Assembly (NCBI RefSeq): GCF_006494815.1
Contig: NZ_CP041091.1
Span: 2,804,501-2,868,500, forward strand
DNA length: 64,000 nucleotides
From: Nocardioides sambongensis
GTDB taxonomy: Bacteria; Actinomycetota; Actinomycetes; Propionibacteriales; Nocardioidaceae
Direction of reading: 5' to 3'
In this document: piece after piece, positions 42,461-53,512 of the stretch
How positions within the stretch are numbered: position 1 is the first letter of the stretch
Layout of the letters: each line of letters starts with the position of its first letter
Program-made: the position numbers and the translations under genes
The notes under the pieces: generated by a model
Seen by the model: the letters and a program-made list of their open reading frames with translations, nothing else
Told to the model about the DNA's origin: nothing
The model's database searches: none

Positions 42461-42766
42461 CTACCGGGTGAGCTGGGCCACCACGAGCGCCACCACGCCA
42501 CCGAGCACGGCAGAGGCGACGCCCAGCCGCCTGCGAGCCGATGCGCTGGGGCGCCACTGGGTACGCCAGTCGACGGTCATGGTGATCGCGACGAGGGCCG
42601 CGAAAACGGCGAAGGACAGCCCGTGGCCCGTGTTCAACGATCGGGTCAGCACCAGGCTCAGCACGACGTAGGTGGACGCATACGGGCCCACGATCGCCAG
42701 GTAGACCCGACCGAGGCCGTCCATCGCCTCGTCGAGACGCTCACGGTCAGACGATTGAGTATCCAC
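42461..42766 (-). CDS. Small three-TM membrane protein
   Basis: 101 residues from GTG 42766: an acidic N-terminal stretch, then hydrophobic segments near 22-42, 48-66 and 80-98. No family recognised. It could start later, at the ATG of MDGLGRVY. Lies downstream of the FUSC gene on the same strand with a 110-bp gap in which nothing clear is seen. Confidence 0.55.
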   Translation of the reverse strand: MDTQSSDRERLDEAMDGLGRVYLAIVGPYASTYVVLSLVLTRSLNTGHGLSFAVFAALVAITMTVDWRTQWRPSASARRRLGVASAVLGGVVALVVAQLTR

Positions 42767-42876
42767 CGGTCACACACTCCCTGGAAGCAGCTCGATGCGA
42801 CCGCATCGACGCCACGGACCTCTGCTGCGACCCACAGTTTCACAGACTCCGGGAGGACGCCCGGCTGCGCGCGGCC

Positions 42877-43932
42877 TCAGGCGGGCCGGTCCGCGGGACT
42901 GACCGCGGCCGGCCGGACCCGCGTCAGCACGGCGATGCTCAACCCGACGGCCGCACCCGCCACCGTCTCCACCAGCCGGGAACCCAGCAGCTCGGCGAGC
43001 GGCTCGGGGTGGGCCAGGTGGGTGACGAGCAGCGCCAACGGGGTGATCAGCACCAGTGCGAGGCCGTAGTTTCGGGTCACCACCAGCTCGGTCAGGGCCT
43101 GCAGCACCGCCACCACCACGATCACCCCCAGCGGGGGCAGCGGGAGGAGCAGCAGCAGGCCGGCCAGGAGGACCCCCGCCAGCGTGCCGAGCACCCGGTG
43201 CACGCCGCGGGCCACCTGCTGACGCAGGGTGAACGCGGTGAGCGGGGCGACCGCGGCCACCATCGCCCAGTACGGGTGGGCCCAGCCGGTCGCCGTCATC
43301 AGCGCCCCGGCGAGGGCGACCGCCACGGCGCACCGGACGACCTGGAGGCGCCGGTGATCGGCCGACGGCATCGGCGGTGCGGCCACGGGGACGTCGGCCC
43401 CGCGTCGTACCTCGACCGCGACCTCGAGGACGGCGAGCCCGACCGCGAAGGCGGCGGTCGCGGCGCAGACCGCGATCGCGGACAGCACCCGGTCGGCGGT
43501 CACCGGCACCGACGCGCAGGTGGTCGCGGCGAAGACCAGGAAGAGGGGGCCGGGCGGGCGCCAGGCGAAGCGGTCCGAGGCGGCCGCGCCGACCGCAGCC
43601 CACGCGGCCCCGGCCACCACCGCCCACCAGGCCCGGTCCTCTCCGGTCGCGATCAGCGTGCTCGTGGTCACCGCCGCGAGCAGCAGTCCTCCGGTGGCCA
43701 CCTGCAGCCGCCACCGCCGCCGGTACGGCGCCGCCCCGCCGTAGATCCCGGCGAACGAGCCGAACGTGGCCGCCGCCCCCAGGTCGAGGGCATCGACCGA
43801 CCACAGCGTGGTCAGCGCGATCAGCAGCGTCACGCCCGCACGGACCGCACCCCACACGGTGACCGGCGGCGGACCGACGTGTCGCAGCTCCGCGGCCAGG
43901 GTCCTCCCCCAGCCGCGCCCGTGCCCGCTCAT
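42877..43932 (-). CDS. FUSC-family membrane protein (aromatic acid exporter-like)
   Basis: 351 residues with about 10-12 TM helices in two groups (about 25-150 and 200-310). The second group (HPYWAMVAAVAPLTAFTLRQQVARGVHRVLGTLAGVLLAG) is the fusaric-acid-resistance-like signature (PF13515). Proteins of this type export aromatic acids or act on envelope stress; the aromatic catabolism genes nearby make efflux plausible but not proven. ATG 43932 overlaps the methyltransferase stop by four bases. Confidence 0.83.
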   Translation of the reverse strand: MSGHGRGWGRTLAAELRHVGPPPVTVWGAVRAGVTLLIALTTLWSVDALDLGAAATFGSFAGIYGGAAPYRRRWRLQVATGGLLLAAVTTSTLIATGEDRAWWAVVAGAAWAAVGAAASDRFAWRPPGPLFLVFAATTCASVPVTADRVLSAIAVCAATAAFAVGLAVLEVAVEVRRGADVPVAAPPMPSADHRRLQVVRCAVAVALAGALMTATGWAHPYWAMVAAVAPLTAFTLRQQVARGVHRVLGTLAGVLLAGLLLLLPLPPLGVIVVVAVLQALTELVVTRNYGLALVLITPLALLVTHLAHPEPLAELLGSRLVETVAGAAVGLSIAVLTRVRPAAVSPADRPA

Positions 43933-44660
43933 CCGCGCCAGGCCTCCTCGCTGCTCAGGTCGGCGTGCTGCACCACCCACGAGTGCATCGCGATCGCCGC
44001 GGCCGCGGAGGCGTTGATGGAGCGCGTCGAGCCGAACTGGGCGATCGAGAAGGTGCCGTCGCAGCGCGCCCGCGCCGCGTCGGAGAGCCCGGGGCCCTCC
44101 TGGCCGAAGAGGAAGCAGACCCGACGCGGCAGGCGCATGGTCTCCAGGTGGTCCGAGCCGGGCAGGTTGTCGATCCCCAGCAGCGGCACCGCGCCGTCGG
44201 GGTGCTCGGCGAGGTGGGCGGCCAGCGCGTCGACGTCCGGATGGTGCCGCACGTGCTGATAGCGGTCGGTGACCATCGCCCCGCGCCGGTTCCAGCGACG
44301 GTTGCCCACGATGTGCACCTCCGCGGCCAGGAACGCGTTGGCCGAGCGGACGATGGTGCCGATGTTGAAGTCGTGCTGCCAGTTCTCGATCGCCACGTGG
44401 AACCCGTGACGGCGGGTGTCGAGGTCGGCGATGATCGCCTCCATCGACCAGTACCGGTAGCGGTCGACGACATTGCGGCGGTCGCCGTCGGCCAGCAGCG
44501 CAGGGTCGTACACCTCACTGCCCGGCCCGGTGGGCCACACGCCGAGCCACGGCCCCACTCCGACCTCGGCGGGCCCGTGCGGCATCGGGTCGTACGGCGA
44601 ACGCCGCTCCTCGTCCTGGCCGGTCGGTCCGTCCCCGATCTCCGCCGCCCGGTCGCTCAC
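43929..44660 (-). CDS. TrmH/SpoU-family RNA 2'-O-methyltransferase
   Basis: 243 residues with the knotted SPOUT fold. The three motifs are seen: NIGTIVRSANAF (motif 1) near 100, CFLFGQEGPGLS (motif 2) near 185, and SIAQFGSTRSINASAAAAIAMHSWV (motif 3) near 210. The N-terminal 80 residues lack the usual substrate-binding L30-like domain. Target base unknown. GTG 44660 has TACCCT seven bases upstream. Confidence 0.88.
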   Translation of the reverse strand: MSDRAAEIGDGPTGQDEERRSPYDPMPHGPAEVGVGPWLGVWPTGPGSEVYDPALLADGDRRNVVDRYRYWSMEAIIADLDTRRHGFHVAIENWQHDFNIGTIVRSANAFLAAEVHIVGNRRWNRRGAMVTDRYQHVRHHPDVDALAAHLAEHPDGAVPLLGIDNLPGSDHLETMRLPRRVCFLFGQEGPGLSDAARARCDGTFSIAQFGSTRSINASAAAAIAMHSWVVQHADLSSEEAWRG

Positions 44661-44667
44661 GGATCTC

Positions 44668-44673
44668 AGGGTA
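44668..44673 (-). promoter_or_regulatory. -10 element of the methyltransferase gene, leaderless start
   Basis: TACCCT on the minus strand, seven bases before the GTG start. Confidence 0.45.
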
Positions 44674-44703
44674 GTTCCCGATGGCGGCGTCGGAGGGGCC
44701 CGG

Positions 44704-44709
44704 TACGGT
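44704..44709 (+). promoter_or_regulatory. -10 element of the DedA gene, leaderless start
   Basis: TACGGT, six bases before GTG 44716. Confidence 0.45.
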
Positions 44710-44715
44710 GGTGCC

Positions 44716-45537
44716 GTGCACGCCCCGCTGGTCCTGGTGTCATGGTTGACGACCGTCCAGATCCCCGGGGTCGCCTGGTTCATGGGCATCGACTGGGTGG
44801 ATCCGGAGTGGCTGCTGGAGCGCTTCGGCACCGAGTTCATCTGGATCAGCCTGCTGATCCTCTTCGTCGAGTGCGGCCTCTTCTTCCCGTTCCTGCCGGG
44901 CGACGCCCTGCTGTTCGCCTTCGGCATCTTCATCGCCACCGGCCAGCTCGACGTGTTCCCCGGCCCGCCGCTGGTGGAGCTGTTCATCGGCATGCTGCTG
45001 CTGATCGCGGCCGCCTTCGGCGGCAACGTCGCCGGCTACGAGATCGGCCGCAGGATCGGGCCGGCGATCTACCGGCGCGAAGGGCGGCTGTTCAAACGGA
45101 AGTACATCGAGGAGACCGAGGCCTTCTTCGACAAGCACGGCAACAAGGCGCTGGTGCTCGGCCGCTTCGTCGCGTTCGTGCGGACCTACATCACCGTCGT
45201 CGCCGGGGTCACCGGGATGGACCGCCGCCGCTTCTACCTGTGGAGCCTGGTCGGCGCCGTCGCCTGGGTCGCCTCGATCACCATGCTCGGCTACTTCCTC
45301 GGCAAGCGGGTGCCGTGGCTGGGCGACAACATCGACTACGTGATCATCGCGATCTTCGTCTTCGGCGGCCTGCTGATGCTGGCGGAGGGCATCCGCCGCA
45401 AGCGGACCACCGCCCCGGAGGCCGACGACCGCGACCACGACGGCCGACCGGACCGCGACATCGCCGGCTTCGCCGTACCGCCGCGGGTGGCAGACGAGGG
45501 GAAGCCCACCGGAGGCGACACCTCCGAGGCCTCCTGA
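44716..45537 (+). CDS. DedA-family membrane protein
   Basis: 273 residues. Hallmarks: ESSLFFPFLPGD-like VECGLFFPFLPGDALLFAFG near 55-73, GGNVAGYEIGRRIG near 100, FFDKHGNKALVLGRFVAFVRTYITVVAGVTGM near 138-170. DedA proteins are undecaprenyl-phosphate flippases (UptA type) that recycle the cell-wall lipid carrier. A hydrophilic tail of about 40 residues ends it. Its neighbour on the other strand, DUF368, belongs to the second family given this role. Confidence 0.92.
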   Translation: MHAPLVLVSWLTTVQIPGVAWFMGIDWVDPEWLLERFGTEFIWISLLILFVECGLFFPFLPGDALLFAFGIFIATGQLDVFPGPPLVELFIGMLLLIAAAFGGNVAGYEIGRRIGPAIYRREGRLFKRKYIEETEAFFDKHGNKALVLGRFVAFVRTYITVVAGVTGMDRRRFYLWSLVGAVAWVASITMLGYFLGKRVPWLGDNIDYVIIAIFVFGGLLMLAEGIRRKRTTAPEADDRDHDGRPDRDIAGFAVPPRVADEGKPTGGDTSEAS

Positions 45538-45538
45538 C

Positions 45539-45559
45539 CCCGGGCACGTCCCACCCGGG
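45539..45559. terminator. Hairpin between DedA and DUF368 genes
   Basis: CCCGGG arms (45539-45544 and 45554-45559) with a 9-nt loop immediately after the DedA stop, between convergent genes. Confidence 0.4.
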
Positions 45560-45586
45560 CCGGCAGGGCGCTCCCCTGGCCCAGGC

Positions 45587-46555
45587 TCAGGCCGCCGGGG
45601 CGCCCGACCTGCGCTCGGCGCGGGTCTCGACCGCGATCAGCGCGACCACCACGGCGACCCCCACCAGCGCGAGCAGCACCGGGCCGACGACCGGGTCGTA
45701 GGGCGCCACCAGGGAGCCGGGGCCGTGCGCCTCCTGGCTCGCCTCGCTGCCGGTGGACTGCCACGGCCACAGCGCTCGGAGCGACCCGAGCATCAGGCCG
45801 GCCATCGCGAGCAGGGTGAGTCGGCGGTGCTTGTCGAGCAGGTGGTTCAGCAGCTGGACGAAGGAGGCCAGGCCGACCAGCGCGCCGGCGGCGAACACCG
45901 CCAGGTAGCCCAGGTCGCGCTCGTCGACGGCCTCCAGCGTGGTCGAGTAGAGACCGACGGCGAGCAGGAAGAACGAACCGGAGACCCCGGGCACGACGAG
46001 GGCGCAGATCGCCACCGCGGCCGCCAGGAAGACCACCCATGCCGGCGGGTCCTCCACGTTGCCGCCCGAGGCGAACCCGACCATCACGAAGGCGGCCACC
46101 GCGGCCACCACGAAGACGCCGAGCCCGACACCGGGGCGTCCGCCCTCCGGCGCCGGCGGCACCATCCGCAGCGGCACCGCGATGCTGGCGGCGACGAGTC
46201 CGAGGAAGAGGCCACGGGCCTGCTCCGGGTGGTCGGTGACGAACGCCTCCATCGCGCCTGCCACGAGGAGCAGGGCGCAGCCCATCCCGACCAGCACCGG
46301 CAGCACCAGCCACCAGTCGGTACGGCGCGCCTCGGCGCGGAACCCGGCCAGCCGGTCCGGCCCCAGCACGAGCCTCTTCACCGCCCTCAGCGCGTGGGAG
46401 GCCGAGCCGATCAGCTCCTCGTAGACCCCGGTCACCAGGGCCACCGTGCCTCCCGAGACGCCGGGCACCAGCTCGGCCGAGCCGATCAGGAAGCCACGGA
46501 GCAGATCGAGCGGGAGGAGCAGCCGGGACCGCGACGAGGTCCTGGTGTCGCTCAC
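45587..46555 (-). CDS. DUF368 membrane protein (polyprenyl-phosphate transporter, PopT type)
   Basis: 322 residues, about eight TM helices. The conserved motif ELVPGVSGGTVALVTGVYEELI near 28-49 and its inverted-repeat copy ALVVPGVSGSFFLLAVGLY near 188-206 identify the family, recently shown to flip undecaprenyl phosphate. GTG 46555 overlaps the pyrE stop (GTGA), so the two are co-translated. Confidence 0.92.
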   Translation of the reverse strand: MSDTRTSSRSRLLLPLDLLRGFLIGSAELVPGVSGGTVALVTGVYEELIGSASHALRAVKRLVLGPDRLAGFRAEARRTDWWLVLPVLVGMGCALLLVAGAMEAFVTDHPEQARGLFLGLVAASIAVPLRMVPPAPEGGRPGVGLGVFVVAAVAAFVMVGFASGGNVEDPPAWVVFLAAAVAICALVVPGVSGSFFLLAVGLYSTTLEAVDERDLGYLAVFAAGALVGLASFVQLLNHLLDKHRRLTLLAMAGLMLGSLRALWPWQSTGSEASQEAHGPGSLVAPYDPVVGPVLLALVGVAVVVALIAVETRAERRSGAPAA

Positions 46556-47097
46556 TCGCCGGCCCGGGCGCGGGCGAGGTCGAGCTCGGCCTTGGTGAGC
46601 ACCGGGCGGACCTCGAGGTCGACGTCGGCCAGCGGGTTGGTGTCCTCGGGGCTGCGGTCGATCGCACAGACCACGGTCTCCACGATGCCGCCGCTCTCCC
46701 GCAGCGCGCGGGTGGCGTCGCGGACGGCCCCGCCGGTGGTGATCACGTCCTCGATCAGGGTGACCCGCTTGCCGGCGTACTCCGGTCCCTCGGCGAGCTT
46801 GGCGGTGCCGTACTCCTTGGCCTTCTTCCGCACGAACAGGCAGGGCAGGCCGACGAGCTGGCTGACCGCGGTGGCGATCGGGATGCCGCCCATCTCCAGG
46901 CCGCCGAGGAGCTCGGTGTCGTGCGGCAGCAGCTGTGCCACCTCACGGGCCACCCGGGCCAGCAGCAGCGGGTCCGCCTCGAAGAGGTACTTGTCGAAGT
47001 ACTCGTTGCTCACCTGACCCGAGCGCAGCGTGAACTCACCGGTCAACCGGCAGGTGGCGTCGATGTCGGCGGCGAGGGAGGTGTCGGTGGTCGTCAC
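46552..47097 (-). CDS. pyrE: Orotate phosphoribosyltransferase
   Basis: Makes OMP from orotate and PRPP in pyrimidine synthesis. 181 residues. The PRPP loop is RVTLIEDVITTGGAVRDA near 115-132; GLEMGGIPIATAV near 68 and VRKKAKEYG near 90 are also conserved. GTG 47097 has TAGCCT seven bases upstream. Co-transcribed with DUF368. Confidence 0.93.
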   Translation of the reverse strand: MTTTDTSLAADIDATCRLTGEFTLRSGQVSNEYFDKYLFEADPLLLARVAREVAQLLPHDTELLGGLEMGGIPIATAVSQLVGLPCLFVRKKAKEYGTAKLAEGPEYAGKRVTLIEDVITTGGAVRDATRALRESGGIVETVVCAIDRSPEDTNPLADVDLEVRPVLTKAELDLARARAGE

Positions 47098-47104
47098 GGG
47101 GAGA

Positions 47105-47110
47105 AGGCTA
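47105..47110 (-). promoter_or_regulatory. -10 element of pyrE, leaderless start
   Basis: TAGCCT on the minus strand, seven bases before the GTG. Confidence 0.5.
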
Positions 47111-47124
47111 GCGAGTGGCCCGCG

Positions 47125-47130
47125 TAGGGT
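47125..47130 (+). promoter_or_regulatory. -10 element of the aminotransferase gene, leaderless start
   Basis: TAGGGT, seven bases before GTG 47138; only 40 bp separate the two divergent starts. Confidence 0.55.
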
Positions 47131-47137
47131 CGGGTCC

Positions 47138-48340
47138 GTGCCTGCCGATGCCGCCCAGTCAGCAGTCTCCCGCCGCGGCGCCGCCCGCGTCCGGTCGATG
47201 GAGACCACCATCTTCGCCGAGATGTCCGCGCTCGCGGTCCGCACCGGGTCGGTGAACCTGGGCCAGGGCTTCCCGGACGCCGACGGACCGGCCGCGGTGA
47301 TCGCCGCCGCCGTCGACGCGCTGCGCACCGGGCGAAACCAGTACGCACCCGGCACCGGCGTCCCGGAGCTGCGGACCGCGATCGCCGACCACCAGCGGCG
47401 CCACTACGGCATCGATCTCGACCCGGACACCCAGGTCACCGTCACCACCGGCTGCACCGAGGCGATCGCCGCGGCGATCCTCGGCCTGGTCGACCCCGGT
47501 GACGAGGTCGTCATGCTCGAGCCCTACTACGACTCCTACCCGGCGATGGTCGACTTCGCCGGTGGGGTACGACGCCCGGTCACCCTCCGCGCCCCGGACT
47601 TCCGCCTCGAGCCGGACGCGCTGCGGGCCGCGATCACCCCGCGCACCCGGATGATCCTGCTCAACACCCCGCACAACCCGACCGGGCGGGTGCTGGACCG
47701 GTCCGAGCTGGACGCGGTGGCGGCGGTGGCCCGGGAGCACGACCTGCTGGTGGTCACCGACGAGGTCTACGAGCACCTCACCTTCGACGGGCACCGGCAC
47801 CTGCCGCTGGCGACCCTCCCGGGGATGGCGGAGCGGACCCTGACGCTGTCCAGCGCCGGCAAGTCCTACTCGTTCACCGGGTGGAAGGTGGGGTGGGCGA
47901 GCGGCCCGGCCGACCTCGTCGCGGCCGTGATGGCGGCCAAGCAGTGGCTGAGCTACACCTCCGCGGCGCCGTTGCAGCCGGCGGTGGCGGTCGCCCTCGC
48001 CGAGCACGACGGCTACCCAGCCGAGCTCGCCGCCGACCTCCAGCAGCGCCGGGACCTGCTCGCCGCGGGGCTGACCGGGGCCGGGCTGGCGCCGTACGGG
48101 TGTCAGGGCACGTACTTCCTGATCTCCGACATCTCGCACCTCGGCTGGTCGTCGGGGCGCGAGTTCTGCGCGGCACTGCCGGAGCGGGCGGGGTTGGTCG
48201 CGGTGCCGACCGAGGTCTTCTACGACGACCCGGACGCCCCCGGCGCGGGACGTCACCTGGTGCGCTGGGCCTTCTGCAAGCGGCCCGAGGTGCTGCGCGA
48301 CGCGGCCGAGCGGCTGGCCGCCGCCGACCTCACCCGCTGA
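47138..48340 (+). CDS. Class I/II aminotransferase (DapC/methionine aminotransferase-like)
   Basis: PLP enzyme of 400 residues, fold type I. NTPHNPTGRVL near 178 holds the PLP-contacting Asn, VVTDEVYEHLTF near 205 the Asp and Tyr, and the PLP Lys is in SSAGKSYSFTGWKVGW near 240; the final Arg is in HLVRWAFCK. The motif NLGQGFPDADGP near 35 is shared by actinobacterial N-succinyldiaminopimelate aminotransferases, methionine and kynurenine/glutamine transaminases. The substrate cannot be fixed. Its stop codon is part of a tandem array. Confidence 0.88.
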   Translation: MPADAAQSAVSRRGAARVRSMETTIFAEMSALAVRTGSVNLGQGFPDADGPAAVIAAAVDALRTGRNQYAPGTGVPELRTAIADHQRRHYGIDLDPDTQVTVTTGCTEAIAAAILGLVDPGDEVVMLEPYYDSYPAMVDFAGGVRRPVTLRAPDFRLEPDALRAAITPRTRMILLNTPHNPTGRVLDRSELDAVAAVAREHDLLVVTDEVYEHLTFDGHRHLPLATLPGMAERTLTLSSAGKSYSFTGWKVGWASGPADLVAAVMAAKQWLSYTSAAPLQPAVAVALAEHDGYPAELAADLQQRRDLLAAGLTGAGLAPYGCQGTYFLISDISHLGWSSGREFCAALPERAGLVAVPTEVFYDDPDAPGAGRHLVRWAFCKRPEVLRDAAERLAAADLTR

Positions 48341-48396
48341 TCCCACCCGCTGATCCCACCCGCTGATCCCACCCGCCGAGCCCACCCGTCGCGCCC
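48332..48396 (+). repeat. Tandem array, five copies of a 13-bp unit over a stop codon
   Basis: ACCCGCTGATCCC recurs at 48332, 48345, 48358, 48371 and 48384, the last two diverged. The first copy contains the aminotransferase stop codon. The following 235 bp up to the next gene end hold no further clear structure. Confidence 0.88.
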
Positions 48397-48630
48397 GTCC
48401 GGACACTCCCGGAGGCGATCCCGGACGCTCGGGGCGCGTTCGGGATCGTTCGGATTCGCCGATTCCCCCTCACCGATCGGCGCCGGCCTCGTTGGATGAG
48501 GTGCGGTCGGTCCCAGGGGCCGTCCGCGCCGGTCGACGTCGTACGGACCCGGAGCCGCGAGCGTGAAGTGGGGGGATGCTCGCAGCAGCACCGGGCCGTC
48601 GGCGTCGTCCCGACCGGCCGCAGACCCTGC

Positions 48631-49758
48631 TCAGCGGCGCCAGGCGGCGACGTCGGCGCGCAGCAGCAGCCACGTGCTCACCGCGCACGCCGCGACCAGC
48701 ACCACCAGCAGCGGGCTGGCCAGCGCCATCACCAGCATCACCAGGCCGGCCAGCGTGCTGGAGACGGCCAGCGCGATCCGCGCCCACCTGCGTCCGACGA
48801 TGGCGAAGCCGGCCAGCACCGCGGCAGCGATGCACCATGGCACCGCCACGGCGGCCAGCGCGTAGACGCCGGTGGTCACCTGGTCCCGGGTGACGCCGAG
48901 GTCCTCCAGCGGGCCCTGCTGCCGCTCGAACTCGGTCCACAGCTGGTCACCGCCGATCGCGACCGCCAGCGCGACCACGAGCAGGCCTCCCGCCACCAGC
49001 GCGGTGCTGCCCCAGACCAGCGAGCAGGCCCAGATCAGCGCCGGGGGCCGGCGGTCGGCAGCACGGGTGGCGAGGTACGGGTTGGGCTGACCCTGGTACG
49101 GCGGGTCGGCCGGCCGTTGCTGCGGCGCGGGACCACCGATCACGGTGCCCGGCGGCAGCGCTGTCGGCGACGGCGAGGCTGGGGCTGGGGGTGACTCCGC
49201 GGTACCGGACGGCGCCGCGGGCGCCTGGTCGACCGGAGGAGCCGGCGGCGCCGCGAAGGGGTCCGGCCGCTCACCCTGCCGTTCACCCTGCCGCTCGCCC
49301 TGGCCGGCGCGGGTCAGGCGCTGCGCCCAGGGACGCCCGGCGAACCAGTCGCGCGTCGGCTGCAGCCACAGCATGGTGATGCCGGCGACCACCATCGGCG
49401 CGAAGAAGCCGGCCGTCGCGACCCCGCCCACCAGGACCAGCGGCGCGAGACAGGTCAACGCGATCCGTGCCCCGGTGGAGCGCCGCAGCGCCTGGACGCC
49501 CAGGATGGTCGCCGCGGTCGCGGCGCCGGCGGCGATCAGGCAGAGCACCCGCACGATCGTGGAGAGTGCGGTGATGGTGAGGCCGCTGCCGTCCACCGGC
49601 GGCTCGGAGAGCACCCGGGCGAACTCCTCCTGCACCTCCAGGGTGTTCAGCGAGGCGATCCGCTGCCAGGCCGAGAGCACCAGCACGATCGATCCGCCGA
49701 TGATCAACCACCCGGCAAGAGTGGCTTGACCTGGGCGCTGCGGTGCTTCGGCTGGCAT
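48631..49758 (-). CDS. Membrane protein with Pro/Ala-rich cytoplasmic loop
   Basis: 375 residues. Hydrophobic segments near 14-34, 65-85, 92-112 and 118-135, then a low-complexity loop rich in Pro, Ala, Gln (about 140-250, including GERQGERQGER), then three more segments near 235-260, 295-320 and 330-365. No family recognised. ATG 49758; a weak -10 (GAGACT) lies seven bases upstream. Downstream of clpB on the same strand with a 56-bp gap. Confidence 0.7.
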   Translation of the reverse strand: MPAEAPQRPGQATLAGWLIIGGSIVLVLSAWQRIASLNTLEVQEEFARVLSEPPVDGSGLTITALSTIVRVLCLIAAGAATAATILGVQALRRSTGARIALTCLAPLVLVGGVATAGFFAPMVVAGITMLWLQPTRDWFAGRPWAQRLTRAGQGERQGERQGERPDPFAAPPAPPVDQAPAAPSGTAESPPAPASPSPTALPPGTVIGGPAPQQRPADPPYQGQPNPYLATRAADRRPPALIWACSLVWGSTALVAGGLLVVALAVAIGGDQLWTEFERQQGPLEDLGVTRDQVTTGVYALAAVAVPWCIAAAVLAGFAIVGRRWARIALAVSSTLAGLVMLVMALASPLLVVLVAACAVSTWLLLRADVAAWRR

Positions 49759-49814
49759 GTCCCCCAGTCTCCCAGACGCCGGGTGAGCACCCCGACACCG
49801 CCGAGGGGCCCACA

Positions 49815-52414
<2,600 letters not shown>

Positions 52415-52510
52415 GGGCGCTCCTGGGGATGTGCGGGGTGACTACGGGGAAGGCGGGGCCGCGGACCCGGACCGAGCGGGGCGGCTTCTGATAGTCACAA
52501 CGGCAGGAAA

Positions 52511-52531
52511 GTTGAGTCTGTTCCACTCAAC
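52511..52531. promoter_or_regulatory. HAIR element (HspR binding site) upstream of clpB
   Basis: GTTGAGT-N7-ACTCAAC, which matches the HAIR consensus CTTGAGT-N7-ACTCAAG except for the outermost pair, which is changed on both sides and so stays palindromic. Known target of HspR in Streptomyces and mycobacteria; hspR is at 63032-63484. Confidence 0.85.
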
Positions 52532-52565
52532 TTCAAGAATTCGCGAGCCGCCCGATCCGGTCGGG

Positions 52566-53429
52566 TCAGACCCGGGCGATCTCGATCCGGCCGAGTCGCT
52601 GGCCGTCCACCACGGCCGGGTCGCTGTCCGGAGCGGTCATCGCGAAGACCGTGCGCCCGTCGCTCCCGCCCACCGCGCAGGCGTAGGTGGGCTGGCTGGT
52701 CTCGATGCTGCCGGTCACCGCGCCGCCCTCGGCGTAGCGCAGGAGCACCGGCGCGAGAGCGGTGGCGATCCAGATCCCGGCGTCCGGGTCGGCGGCGATC
52801 CCGTCCGGCGCCGCCATCTGCTCCGCGGTCGACGCCCAGACCCTCCGCCCGGTCAGCGCCCCGTCCTCGGCCACGTCGAAGGCGGTGAGCTGGAGCCGCA
52901 GCGTCTCGGCCAGCACCAGCGTGCGGCCACCGTCCAGCAGCACCATCCCGTTGGGGAACCGCACGTCGTCGGCGGCCACCGAGACCGCGCCGTCGGGCGC
53001 CAGCCGGGCGAGCCGGGTGCGCCCTGCGTCCGGGTCGGCCAGGATCTCCGGGATCTCACGCTGGTGCAGGTCGGCGTGCAGGTCGTAGCCGAAGTTGCCG
53101 ACGTAGGCGCCGCCCGCGGAGTCGGTGACCAGGTCGTTGACGTGGAACTCGGCGAGGTCGGCGAGGTCGGCGTGCAGGACCAGCTCGCCGTCCGGCTCGA
53201 GCCGGAGCACCCGGCGGTCCACCATGCTGCTGACCAGCAGCCGCCCGTCGGGCAGCCACCCCAGCCCGGAGGGCTGCATCGGCACCTCGACGACCAGCTC
53301 CTCGGCGCCGGCCTCGTCGACGGTGTAGACGCCGCGCCGGTAGAAGTCGCTGAACCACAGCCGACCGTCGCGCCATCGCGGCGCCTCGCCGAACGCGAGT
53401 CCTTCGAGCAGCACGGTCGCCTGGGTCAT
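52566..53429 (-). CDS. SMP-30/gluconolactonase-like protein
   Basis: 287 residues of the six-bladed propeller family, calcium-dependent lactonases. EGLAFGEAPRWRDGRLWFSD at 8-27 holds the first metal-binding Glu, NDLVTDSAGGAYVG near 110 and FPNGMVLL near 162 supply the other ligands, and PDGIAADPDAGIWIA near 210 the catalytic Asp. Substrate unknown. ATG 53429 has AGGAGG just upstream. Lies downstream of the bet genes on the same strand, after an 83-bp gap. Confidence 0.88.
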   Translation of the reverse strand: MTQATVLLEGLAFGEAPRWRDGRLWFSDFYRRGVYTVDEAGAEELVVEVPMQPSGLGWLPDGRLLVSSMVDRRVLRLEPDGELVLHADLADLAEFHVNDLVTDSAGGAYVGNFGYDLHADLHQREIPEILADPDAGRTRLARLAPDGAVSVAADDVRFPNGMVLLDGGRTLVLAETLRLQLTAFDVAEDGALTGRRVWASTAEQMAAPDGIAADPDAGIWIATALAPVLLRYAEGGAVTGSIETSQPTYACAVGGSDGRTVFAMTAPDSDPAVVDGQRLGRIEIARV

Positions 53430-53512
53430 CGGGCCTCCTGGTTCCGGGTCCGGCACCGGCGCCGGCACGGGTGCTGGTCAGTCAAGCACCCGTGCCGTGG
53501 CCGGTCGAGGGG

